NCBI GenBank assembly: GCA_963662155.1
Contig: OY759266.1
Span: 55,631,510-55,695,509 of the forward strand
Source: Lamellibrachia columna
Lineage: Eukaryota > Annelida > Polychaeta > Sabellida > Siboglinidae
DNA: 64,000 nt
Reading direction: 5' to 3'
The notes beneath the pieces were generated by a model. The model made no database searches, was not told the DNA's origin, and saw only the letters and a program-made list of their open reading frames with translations. Shown here piece by piece: positions 1-10,218 of the stretch. Made by a program: the position numbers and the translations under genes. Position 1 is the first letter of the stretch; every line of letters starts with the position of its first letter.

Positions 1-50
1 GGCAGTGGCCGGGTCTTCCGGTGTACAAGGATCGTCCAGCAGCCAGCAGC

Positions 51-1475
51 AGAGGAAGTGGGACATTGCATGTTCAGAGGAGGTGGGACATTGTCTGTTC
101 AGAGGAGGTGGGACATTGTCTGTTCAGAGGAGGTGGGACATTGTCTGCTCAGAGGAGGTGGGACATTGTCTGTTCAGAGGAGGTGGAACATTGTCTGTTC
201 AGAGGAGGTGGAACATTGTCTGTTCAGAGGAGGTGGGACATTGTATGTTCAGAGGAGGTGGGACATTGTCTGTTCAGAGGAGGTGGGACATTGTCTGTTC
301 AGAGGAGGTGGGACATTGTCTGTTCAGAGGAGGTGGGACGTTGTCTGTCTAGAGGAGGTGGGACGTTGTCTGTTCAGAGGAGGTGGGACGTTGTCTGTTC
401 AGAGGAGGTGGGACGTTGTCTGTTCAGAGGAGGTGGGACATTGTCTGTTCAGAGGAGGTGGGACATTGTCTGTTCAGAGGAGGTGGGGCATTGTCTGTTC
501 AGAGGAGGTGGGACATTGTCTGTTCAGAGGAGGTGGGACATTGTCTGTTCAGAGGAGGTGGGGCATTGTCTGTTCAGAGGAGGTGGGACATTGTATGTTC
601 AGAGGAGGTGGGACATTGTCTGTTCAGAGGAGGTGGGACATTGTCTGTTCAGAGGAGGTGGGACATTGTATGTTCAGAGGAGGTGGGACATTGTCTGTTC
701 AGAGGAGGTGGGACGTTGTCTGTTCAGAGGAGGTGGGACATTGTCTGTTCAGAGGAGGTGGGTCATTGTCTGTTCAGAGGAGGTGGGACATTGTCTGTTC
801 AGAGGAGGTGGGACATTGTATGTTCAGAGGAGGTGGGACATTGTCTGTTCAGAGGAGGTGGGACATTGTCTGTTCAGAGGAGGTGGGGCATTGTCTGTTC
901 AGAGGAGGTGGGACATTGTATGTTCAGAGGAGGTGGGACATTGTATGTTCAGAGGAGGTGGGACATTGTCTGTTCAGAGGAGGTGGGACATTGTCTGTTC
1001 AGAGGAGGTGGGGCATTGTCTGTTCAGAGGAGGTGGGACATTGTCTGTTCAGAGGAGGTGGGACATTGTCTGTTCAGAGGAGGTGGGACATTGTCTGTTC
1101 AGAGGAGGTGGGACATTGTCTGTTCAGAGGAGGTGGGACATTGTCTGTTCAGAGGAGGTGGGACATTGTCTGTTCAGAGGAGGTGGGACATTGTATGTTC
1201 AGAGGAGGTGGGACATTGTCTGTTCAGAGGAGGTGGGACATTGTCTGTTCAGAGGAGGTGGGGCATTGTCTGTTCAGAGGAGGTGGGACATTGTCTGTTC
1301 AGAGGAGGTGGGACATTGTCTGTTCAGAGGAGGTGGGGCATTGTCTGTTCAGAGGAGGTGGGACATTGTATGTTCAGAGGAGGTGGGACATTGTCTGTTC
1401 AGAGGAGGTGGGACATTGTCTGTTCAGAGGAGGTGGGACATTGTCTGTTCAGAGGAGGTGGGTCATTGTCTGTTC
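51..1475. repeat. 25-bp minisatellite, about 57 copies
   Basis: Direct head-to-tail copies of a 25-bp G-rich unit that begins TGTTCAGAGGAGGTGGGACA. Copies differ mainly at single positions: GGACA, GGGCA or GGACG, and TGTC or TGTA. Because 25 is not a multiple of three and the unit lacks stops, all three plus frames stay open for 370 to 518 codons. These are repeat artefacts, not proteins. The array runs almost to the window's left edge and ends at a sharp border near 1,475. Confidence 0.97.
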
Positions 1476-2983
1476 TTCCCCCAGTCACACTTCGTTGACT
1501 GCGTCTCATCAATGTAGTGTCATCTCCTTATGTTGGCCTTTGATCGGCCGACTCCGGTACGTAACCGGTTCAGTGAACACCAGCAGAGCCATGGTTGGTG
1601 CAATCCCATTTTGATGACTGTTGATGTTTCTTGCAGTCGTGTTTCCCACATTTCCAGTCTGGTGTTGTTGGGCGATGAGTTCAGCGGTTTTGTGAAGTTC
1701 AGGAAACCTTTCCGTGACTTTAATCAGCTCATAGCAGATATGTGGTTGTATAGTTGGTGTTTTGAATATGTCGCTTGTCTTGATCTTTCTGTGCGACAAG
1801 CAACAGTCCGCCTGATGTCAGGTGGAGCTATGCCAGCCAGCATGTGTAGGCTTTCTATGTTGGTAGGTTTCAGGCAGCAAGTTATGATGTGGCCGCAGTC
1901 ATGTAGGGCAGAGTTAAGCTTGTTTGCATGTGTTGATCTTGCCCAAACAGCACATGCGTATTCGGCAACAGAATAACAAAAGGCGAGGCCGCTGGATCGT
2001 AGCGTCGGTGCTCTGCTTCCCCGTTTAGATTTGGTAAGTTTGCGGATGATGTTGTTTCGTGCATTCACTTTCTGTTTGGTGTTATAGATGTGTGTTTGGT
2101 GTTCTGTCAGGATGGACACCAAGGTACACTGATGTTGACGTATTGTCCAGACCGGTACCGTTTCAGGTTTAATTCGCGCTTAGCGTCTCTGTTCCTCAAA
2201 TGGAAAGCACATACCTGGATTTTGGATGGGTTTGCGCGTAAATTATTCAGCTTGTAGTGTGTTGTCATGGTTCCTAGCACTGATGTGTTTGTTCGATGTT
2301 GTTGAAGTCTGCCCTGGGGTGTTATACACAAGTCATCAACATAAATGAAGCTGCGAGTTTCGAGGTGGATATGTTGATCATTTGTGTGCATATTGAACAA
2401 CATTGGCGCCAGTACACTTCCCTGAGGTCACCCGTTTCGTAGTCTTCGCCATCTGCTCTCTTTTCCATCCAGTGCTACAAAAAAATCGCCGGTATTCAAG
2501 CATGTTGCATACTAGGTCGGTCAGATGGAGATCGCCAGTCATTTCTAGCACTTTGGCGAGGAGGCGTCGGTGTTTGACAGTGTCGTATGCTGCCGATAGG
2601 TCGACGAAGACAGCTCCGGTGATTAGTTCTCTTTCAAAGCCATCTTCGATGTGTTCGGTCAGATTGAGCAGCTGGCCCGTGCACGATTTTCCTGGACAGC
2701 ATCCAGTCTGCTCTAGGATGATTTTGCTGTCAACGTGTTCGGCGAGCCGGTTCAAAATCAGTCGCTCAAACAACTTGTAAGTGTGGCACAGCAGGGAGGT
2801 GGGTCTGAAACCCTTCGCCTCGGATGGGTCTTTCCCTGGTTTCAGGAGTGCTATTACCGTTGCTTTCCGCCAGAGCTTAGGGATTGTGTTGTTATTGACG
2901 CAGTTGTTGAAGAAACGTAGCAGCCAATCCCTGGACTTCGGACCGAAATGTTTGATTAGTTCTGTTTGGATGTCATCTAAACC

Positions 2984-4786
2984 TGTTGCCTTGTTGCCTT
3001 GTTGCCTTGTTGACTTGTTGCCTTGTTGACTTGTTGCCTTGCCGTTCTTGTTGCCTTGTTGACCTGTTGCCTTGCCGTTCTTGTTGCCTTGTTGACCTGT
3101 TGCCTTGCCGTTCTTGTTGCCTTGTTGACTTGTTGACTTGTTGACTTGTTGCCTTGCCGTTCTTGTTGCCTTGTTGACTTGTTGACTTGTTGCCTTGCCG
3201 TTCTTGTTGCCTTGTTGACCTGTTGCCTTGCCGTTCTTGTTGCCTTGTTGACCTGTTGCCTTGCCGTTCTTGTTGCCTTGTTGACTTGTTGCCTTGCCGT
3301 TCTTGTTGCCTTGTTGACCTGTTGCCTTGCCGTTCTTGTTGCCTTGTTGACCTGTTGCCTTGCCGTTCTTGTTGCCTTGTTGACCTGTTGCCTTGCCGTT
3401 CTTGTTGCCTTGTTGACCTGTTGCCTTGCCGTTCTTGTTGCCTTGTTGACCTGTTGCCTTGCCGTTCTTGTTGCCTTGTTGACTTGTTGCCTTGCCGTTC
3501 TTGTTGCCTTGTTGACCTGTTGCCTTGCCGTTCTTGTTGCCTTGTTGACCTGTTGCCTTGCCGTTCTTGTTGCCTTGTTGACTTGTTGCCTTGCCGTTCT
3601 TGTTGCCTTGTTGACCTGTTGCCTTGCCGTTCTTGTTGCCTTGTTGACCTGTTGCCTTGCCGTTCTTGTTGCCTTGTTGACCTGTTGCCTTGCCGTTCTT
3701 GTTGCCTTGTTGACCTGTTGCCTTGCCGTTCTTGTTGCCTTGTTGACTTGTTGCCTTGCCGTTCTTGTTGCCTTGTTGACCTGTTGCCTTGCCGTTCTTG
3801 TTGCCTTGTTGACCTGTTGCCTTGCCGTTCTTGTTGCCTTGTTGACCTGTTGCCTTGCCGTTCTTGTTGCCTTGTTGACCTGTTGCCTTGCCGTTCTTGT
3901 TGCCTTGTTGACTTGTTGCCTTGCCGTTCTTGTTGCCTTGTTGACTTGTTGACTTGTTGCCTTGCCGTTCTTGTTGCCTTGTTGACCTGTTGCCTTGCCG
4001 TTCTTGTTGCCTTGTTGACTTGTTGCCTTGCCGTTCTTGTTGCCTTGCCGTTCTTGTTGCCTTGCCGTTCTTGTTACCTTGTTGACTTGTTGACCTGTTG
4101 CCTTGCCGTTCTTGTTGCCTTGTTGACTTGTTGCCTTGCCGTTCTTGTTGCCTTGTTGACTTGTTGACTTGTTGCCTTGCCGTTCTTGTTGCCTTGTTGA
4201 CTTGTTGACTTGTTGCCTTGCCGTTCTTGTTGCCTTGTTGACTTGTTGACTTGTTGCCTTGCCGTTCTTGTTGCCTTGTTGACTTGTTGACTTGTTGCCT
4301 TGCCGTTCTTGTTGCCTTGTTGACTTGTTGACTTGTTGCCTTGCCGTTCTTGTTGCCTTGTTGACTTGTTGACTTGTTGCCTTGCCGTTCTTGTTGCCTT
4401 GTTGACCTGTTGCCTTGCCGTTCTTGTTGCCTTGTTGACTTGTTGCCTTGCCGTTCTTGTTGCCTTGTTGACTTGTTGACCTGTTGCCTTGCCGTTCTTG
4501 TTGCCTTGTTGACTTGTTGACATGTTGCCTTGCCGTTCTTGTTGCCTTGTTGACTTGTTGCCTTGCCGTTCTTGTTGCCTTGTTGACTTGTTGACTTGTT
4601 GCCTTGCCGTTCTTGTTGCCTTGTTGACTTGTTGACTTGTTGCCTTGCCGTTCTTGTTGCCTTGTTGACTTGTTGACTTGTTGCCTTGCCGTTCTTGTTG
4701 CCTTGTTGACTTGTTGACTTGTTGACTTGTTGCCTTGCCGTTCTTGTTGCCTTGTTGACTTGTTGACTTGTTGCCTTGCCGTTCTT
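2984..4786. repeat. 33-bp / 11-bp minisatellite inside the LINE reverse-transcriptase frame
   Basis: About 1.8 kb of tandem repeats. The main unit is 33 bp and contains TTGCCTTGCCGTTCTTG; an 11-bp sub-unit TTGTTGACTTG (or variant) is inserted one or more extra times. On the minus strand a 33-bp unit reads KNGKATGQQGN or a frame variant. All three minus frames are free of stops here. The array sits exactly between SALKNGKAT and GLDDI of the reverse transcriptase, and KNGKAT is itself part of the repeat peptide. The array therefore looks like an amplification of the host codons rather than foreign sequence. Confidence 0.93.
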
Positions 4787-4932
4787 CAGTGCGCTGGTAC
4801 CGTTTTTGATTTCAGTTTCACTGAATGGTCTTGTAAACCCCGGGTCATTGGGGTATCGTTTTCGATCGATACGTGCTTTGGGCTGTTTGTTTGGCGTACG
4901 TCCATTTAGCAGCAGTTGGTGAGCGACTCGGT

Positions 4933-5092
4933 TTGTTGTATTGTTGTAGTGTTGTATTGTTGTAGTGTTGTAGTGTTGTATTGTTGTATTGTTGTAGTGT
5001 TGTATTGTTGTAGTGTTGTATTGTTGTAGTGTTGTATTGTTGTATTGTTGTAGTGTTGTAGTGTTGTATTGTTGTATTGTTGTAGTGTTGTA
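4933..5092. repeat. 8-bp microsatellite-like array (TTGTAGTG/TTGTATTG) inside the same reverse-transcriptase frame
   Basis: About 20 units of TTGTAGTG or TTGTATTG. On the minus strand it encodes runs such as YNTTTIQQYNTTTLQQ. It lies between RKAKQ and NRVAHQLLLNGRTPN of the LINE protein and keeps that frame open overall. It is a second, independent expansion in one coding region. Confidence 0.9.
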
Positions 5093-5232
5093 GCGCTGCT
5101 TTGCCTTTCGCGGATCGTTGCAAAGTTTTCGTATCGTTGCCCAAGCCTTCTTGCTATATGTACTATAAAAGGCTGATATATACCTGAATCTAAACAAGTT
5201 ACTCGACCAACGTCCACAAAAACATCAACACA

Positions 5233-5235
<3 letters not shown>

Positions 5236-5323
<88 letters not shown>

Positions 5324-5360
5324 CGTTTGTGTGTGCGTGGGTGCGTGCGTGCGTGCGTGC

Positions 5361-5413
<53 letters not shown>

Positions 5414-5443
5414 TGTGTGTGTGCGTGTGTATGTGTGTGTATG
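5236..5443. repeat. Compound microsatellite (TA)n-(GT)n-(GCGT)n
   Basis: About 70 bp of perfect TA dinucleotides is followed by GT and GCGT repeats up to about 5,443. Alternating purine-pyrimidine sequence of this kind can form Z-DNA or cruciform structures; no function is implied. Confidence 0.97.
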
Positions 5444-5444
5444 G

Positions 5445-6046
5445 ATTTAGGTGTGTATTTATAATAAAATATGAACACCCATGTCAATATTGTCACTCAA
5501 TGCAATGATATTGTCATTGTGCATTACTTGATTGGATTGACTATAATGTTGTACTACGTGATATTTTACTCGAGGGTGTGGACCAAATTTAGTTCAGTCG
5601 GCCTATCATTCGTTAAGTGTCACTGGCGAAAAAACAATTACCTGTGTTTTTTAACTGGCATAAACAAATTACCGAGGACTGAAAAATACCATGTTGCACT
5701 AATTTTCGCCACCGCCGCCACCACCGCCAATGCCACCACCACCGCCGATGACGAACATCATCATCATCATCATCGTCATATATGAGTCGTATATTGACCT
5801 ACCTTAAATAGGTGATGCCACATGCGGTGCCTGATTCAAGGAAATACTGTAAGCACGGTAGATCTACTAGGGTGACTGCTCTGTCCAAGCACAACTGCCC
5901 GTCGGTTGCCACGAAGTTGTTGGCTACAGATCGCCCCATTTGTGGTTGACCGCACTCCTTCACCAGACGCATGACTGTCATGGCGCGTTTGCTTTTGTCT
6001 TCGTCTCTCTCACCTTTCCAGATAATAATAAGACGCAACATAAGGG
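5445..6046. other. Spacer without a supported gene; short ACC/ATC simple repeats
   Basis: I see no gene. A CCG/CCA-rich and CAT-rich simple repeat lies at about 5,707-5,780; its histidine-rich frame is low complexity. A minus-strand open stretch at 5,799-6,041 ends at a possible splice donor (AAG/GTAGGT near 5,812), but it lacks a good acceptor and a recognisable domain. Confidence 0.6.
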
Positions 6047-6300
6047 GCCATCCAGAAAGTACGTCACGTTCTGGGGGGTGGGGTGGGGGTGTCCGGGTAA
6101 GTCTTACGACGCGTTATATGGGGTGGAGTGTCTTGTCGATCCTTACGTTCGTTACAAAAACAGTTTTTTTTTCGTCTAGATGTCAATATCAGACTGAAAG
6201 CATTGATCTATATGCCAGTTTTGGGAACGTTGATATATCACGGTAAAAGGCTCTAGACCAATCAGGTAGTCTTATTACCGTGATATATCCATCCAGATAA
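6047..6300. mobile_element. Interspersed repeat, copy 1 of 3 (MITE-like, family not assigned)
   Basis: It begins with CCATCCAGAAAGTACGTCAC, then a G-rich GGGGTGGG tract, GTCCGGGTAAGTCTTAC, TTACGTTCGTTAC and TGTCAATATCAGACTGAAAG. The same ordered blocks recur at 48,815-49,160 and 57,139-57,400. Only non-coding sequence is present. The shared order over 200 bp or more indicates a dispersed non-autonomous element; I cannot name its family. Confidence 0.7.
6232..6289. repeat. Perfect 15-bp inverted repeat (hairpin)
   Basis: GATATATCACGGTAA at 6,232-6,246 is the exact reverse complement of TTACCGTGATATATC at 6,275-6,289, with a 28-base loop. It lies at the downstream end of interspersed repeat copy 1 and 53 bp before the 49-bp array. 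Confidence 0.9.
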
Positions 6301-6342
6301 TGCACGGTTGCCTCGTTCTGAGAATTTGTTTAGTTTGTGAAC

Positions 6343-7518
6343 GTCGAGTGGACATAAGTCCGGCTAGCCGTTGTATAACTGCCTGTATTAAGTCGAGTGG
6401 ACATAAGTCCGGCTAGCCGTTGTATAACTGACTGTATTACGTCGAGTGGACATAAGTCCGGCTAGCCGTTGTATAACTGCCTGTATTACGTCGAGTGGAC
6501 ATAAGTCCGGCTAGCCGTTGTATAACTGCCTGTATTACGTCGAGTGGACATAAGTCCGGCTAGCCGTTGTATAACTGCCTGTATTACGTCGAGTGGACAT
6601 AAGTCCGGCTAGCCGTTGTATAACTGCCTGTATTACGTCGAGTGGACATAAGTCCGGCTAGCCGTTGTATAACTGCCTGTATTACGTCGAGTGGACATAA
6701 GTCCGGCTAGCCGTTGTATAACTGTCTGTATTACGTCGAGTGGACATAAGTCCGGCTAGCCGTTGTATAACTGCCTGTATTACGTCGAGTGGACATAAGT
6801 CCGGCTAGCCGTTGTATAACTGTCTGTATTACGTCGAGTGGACATAAGTCCTGCTAGCCGTTGTATAACTGCCTGTATTACGTCGAGTGGACATAAGTCC
6901 GGCTAGCCGTTGTATAACTGCCTGTATTACGTCGAGTGGACATAAGTCCGGCTAGCCGTTGTATAACTGCCTGTATTACGTCGAGTGGACATAAGTCCGG
7001 CTAGCCGTTGTATAACTGCCTGTATTACGTCGAGTGGACATAAGTCCGGCTAGCCGTTGTATAACTGCCTGTATTATGTCGAGTGGACATAAGTCCGGCT
7101 AGCCGTTGTATAACTGTCTGTATTACGTCGAGTGGACATAAGTCCGGCTAGCCGTTGTATAACTGCCTGTATTACGTCGAGTGGACATAAGTCCGGCTAG
7201 CCGTTGTATAACTGCCTGTATTACGTCGAGTGGACATAAGTCCGGCTAGCCGTTGTATAACTGCCTGTATTACGTCGAGTGGACATAAGTCCGGCTAGCC
7301 GTTGTATAACTGTCTGTATTACGTCGAGTGGACATAAGTCCGGCTAGCCGTTGTATAACTGCCTGTATTACGTCGAGTGGACATAAGTCCGGCTAGCCGT
7401 TGTATAACTGCCTGTATTACGTCGAGTGGACATAAGTCCGGCTAGCCGTTGTTTAACTGCCTGTATTACGTCGAGTGGACATAAGTCCGGCTAGCCGTTG
7501 TATAACTGCCTGTATTAC
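6343..7518. repeat. 49-bp satellite-like array, 24 copies
   Basis: A 49-bp unit starting GTCGAGTGGACATAAGTCCG is repeated over 1,176 bp, which is exactly 24 x 49. Copies are nearly identical: a few C/T changes (GCC or GTC) and rare singletons such as CCTGC at about 6,850. Each unit contains the palindrome GGCTAGCC. High uniformity suggests recent amplification or active homogenisation. Confidence 0.97.
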
Positions 7519-7918
7519 GTCGAAATGTCGAGAGATATTTCCTGGCAGCACTAAGTACCAAGGCATAGATGGATATTTCTGTAATGATGTTGTGAATCCT
7601 GAAATTAGATAAACACGAACTACCAAGTTATCACGTCCGGAGGAAAGGTATTTTTTTTAGTTTTAATAAAACAAAGACATATAATATTTATAATACCGCA
7701 GTATTCTGTAAAAAATAAAACTGGTCAATTGCGTTCGATTTTAGGAATCATCTACTTAATATTAAACGTTCGTATTAGTCCATGTAACATTTAATGCCCA
7801 TAAAAATAACGAAAAACAATGAGGAAAGATGGCATAAAATATGCCAGAAAAGAGGAAGCCCGGATCAGTTGTATTTCTCCATTGGATTCGCTCTGTACTT
7901 TAAAAAGATTAAGATTAC

Positions 7919-8783
7919 CTGACTGTGGTCGTGCCAGTTGTATGACTTGTTCCTCCGCTTTGTGTTTTTGCAATTGTTTTTCGTGCTCTGAAACAAGTAC
8001 AGTCTACATGCGGCCATTCCTACTTACACCAATGTTCATGACCATCAGTCCCGTTGTGTGGACTACTTGAGATGTCGTGATTTTGTCACTAATGTGACTT
8101 TGTTACGAATGTTTTTTATTCTGTTATTACAATTGAAATTGTTCTTATTAGCTTAATCTTTAAACCTTCAAGTTGCAGTGTATGCCGGGACAAAGACGTG
8201 AAGCAAAACATTGTCATTTCAGCCTCTTCCTGTGAATGACATGAACTGTATTCACCGGAAACACCTATTTCGGCATTCGCTAAAACAGTGGTACACACCA
8301 GAATTATAAGTTATGGTAGAAAGAATTCGATTTACAGTTGATACGTTGCTGAGATTGCTGCTGGTTCAGAATGCAAGATTCAGGTATGTCATTGTTGCAC
8401 ATACTAAGGAATCTCATTAATTTATTATATGTATTCCACGATTTTTCAACAGCAATCGAATAACATTTATTGTGGATTATCATGAGGAGACTATGACATG
8501 ATCTAACCAACACACTTACCGTCTTTCACTATGTCGGCTACATTATTTAACTCGATTTTACGCAAGGCGGTGATGAGTTCATTCACCATCGCGTTTACTT
8601 TATTCCGATGAGGGGATATGTCGCGCCATTTGCACAACATTTCCAACGTGGCCCGCCAATTGTCCTTCGCAAACTGATTCTCCAATCGGTCCAAGAAGAC
8701 TTTATCGACACCCAGTTCGACTCCTAATTTGAAGTAGTCGGAGATGGAGTTGGCGACCGTCCCAATGAATGCATCGCTCAAAC
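7919..8783 (-). CDS. Death-domain protein, two internal exons (partial)
   Basis: Exon 8,520-8,783 (acceptor TTCTTCTAG, donor GACG/GTAAGT) encodes about 87 residues with the hydrophobic pattern of a Death-fold domain: LSDAFIGTVANSISDYFKLG, then LGVDKVFLDRLENQF, WRATLEMLCKWRD and MVNELITALRKIELNNVADI. It ends in phase 1. Exon 7,919-7,987 (acceptor TTGTTTCAG, donor TCAG/GTAATC) begins in the matching phase and encodes a charged, probably helical stretch HEKQLQKHKAEEQVIQLARP. Death domains mediate homotypic assembly in apoptosis and innate immune signalling. Exons on both sides are missing: no start, stop or other domain was found, so the parent protein (adaptor, receptor or kinase) is unknown. 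The Death-fold call rests on the pattern alone. Confidence 0.65.
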
Positions 8784-10080
8784 CTAGAAGAAAAGGAACG
8801 TAAATAATCACACAATGTCAACCTCCGTGGCATACATTGAAAAAAGAATGTGCATATCCACATTTGCAAACCAGACTTGTAAGTTACATATTATCCACAA
8901 CATTGCCACGTCAGCCATGTTATCACAGCAACCACAGCCTCTCCGTGGTGTCACTCTCGTCCAAACAACCAAGAACACAATCAACAAGGTTCATTATATT
9001 TATTTAATAATTATGTTGTATTGCTAATTTAACTGTTCATATGTAAATATACGTAACATCGCAATATTTCCGTTGTTGTTTACTCTAATTACAAATGTAT
9101 TGCCTTCATTTCAGTAAATAATTTATACCATTACATTTTAGGCAGTCGTAGTCCAACCAGACTGCGGGGATAAATCGGGCATGTTATACGTATACATCGT
9201 GGAACGTTCACAAACAAAGTTGCACCTCATAGCGAATAGCACATCTGTACTTTACGGCTTACAATAATGAACGACAAGAAAGCAACGACAACAAATATTA
9301 CATTATCGAAGTAAAATGTGTATGCAAAATTATCATACATGTAAAGACTATTTTTAATTGCTAGTCCCGTCGAATTAAGAAATTAATGAAAAAAATACGG
9401 CTTGAAATACGACGTTAAGCCAGCCTTACTGTATGCATGAACATCAGTATTACACAAATCACTACTTTCTCTGCTTTTTTATTTTCCATACGAGTCAATC
9501 AAATTAAAACTGTCTTTAGATATATTCTTTCATGGCCATCTTTAGCTACCGTAAAATAATCTCTAATTTATTATTTTTTTCATTATTTTATTCAATTTTG
9601 CGTAACCATTTGAGCAAATCGGGACTTATTTTAATGAAACAACATGGAAGCGTTATTCAATACAATGTCGTCCCTGGGCGCATAAATCAATATTACCTGC
9701 CATGTCGTAAGGATGCCGTAATCTTGGAAAATTTCGCAAGCAGTTGGAATCGTCCTGGCGATCTGGTTTGCTGGTTCGGCTGTTTAGCTGCGTGTCAGAA
9801 AACGTCGTAGACACACAGCAATGGTAGCGGACATGATAGTCCGTGGGCCAGGTATAACCCCACCCCCACCCCCCAGGGAATATTCAAGACAATATTTTTT
9901 GATGACCTTATGTAATAGCAATCTGAATTCTAGTTGTTTACCACTTGGCAATTGCTGCCTGTTCGACAGGAATTGTTTGGAAGTATGACCAGTGAGATGG
10001 ATAAAGGACAACATATCCTCGGATTATTTGCCAAAATAATAAAAGCATATTTAGGTTAATGTGTCGATCAACCGCTCGCA
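8784..10080. other. Non-coding, AT-rich spacer or intron
   Basis: No coding domain, RNA gene or clear repeat is visible. Short open frames (for example plus 9,532-9,810, minus 9,784-10,014) have no family signature. It may contain upstream intron sequence of the Death-domain gene. Confidence 0.5.
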
Positions 10081-10218
10081 AGACGCTACGTCGTACATCC
10101 AAAAGACGCTACGTCGTACATCCAAAAGACGCTACGTCGTACATCCAAAAGACGCTACGTCGTACATCCAAAAGACGCTACGTCGTACATCCAAAAGACG
10201 CTACGTCGTACATCCAAA
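10081..10218. repeat. 23-bp tandem repeat, 6 copies
   Basis: Six essentially perfect copies of a unit beginning AGACGCTACGTCGTACATCC. The unit contains the near-palindrome TACGTCGTA. Confidence 0.97.

Larger units (their letters stand above)
1509..5197 (-). pseudogene. Decayed non-LTR retrotransposon (LINE) reverse transcriptase with internal repeat expansions
   Basis: The minus strand encodes a LINE-type reverse transcriptase. From the 5' side one sees KAWATIRKLCNDP, then LLNGRTPNKQP, FSETEIKNGTSALKNGKAT, GLDDIQTELIKHFGP, LLKPGKDPSEAKGFRPTSLL, a palm A motif with FVDLSAAYDTVKHRRLL, then the FIYVDDLCI catalytic box (positions ~2,330-2,360) and a C-terminal thumb/connection region (YNTKQKVNARNNIIRKLT, SVAEYACAVWARSTHANKL). 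The element is dead. There is a frame change near a seven-T run at about 2,480-2,490, a TGA at 2,428-2,430 in the conserved NG-x-PQGSVLAP motif, and further frame changes near 2,120 and 1,790. Two tandem arrays (2,984-4,786 and 4,933-5,092) interrupt the domain without closing the frame, giving one 939-codon frame. Family level: jockey/CR1-like by general appearance; no endonuclease domain is visible and the true 5' end is unclear. Confidence 0.85.

Noticed and set aside
21..1614. Three overlapping long open frames (370-518 codons) with VQRRWDIVCSEEVGHCLFRG-type repeats
   Set aside because: They are three frames of one 25-bp tandem repeat; openness follows from the stop-free unit. No start context, no unique sequence.
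5471..5785. Histidine-rich plus-strand frame
   Set aside because: The His tail comes from an ATC microsatellite; the rest has no domain.
5799..6041. Possible minus-strand exon (GRSVANNFVATDGQLCLDRA) of the Death-domain gene
   Set aside because: The phase would fit, but the acceptor lacks a pyrimidine tract, it overlaps the edge of an interspersed repeat, and no domain is recognised.
6343..7518. CRISPR-like regular repeat
   Set aside because: Units are contiguous with no unique spacers, and the genome is eukaryotic.
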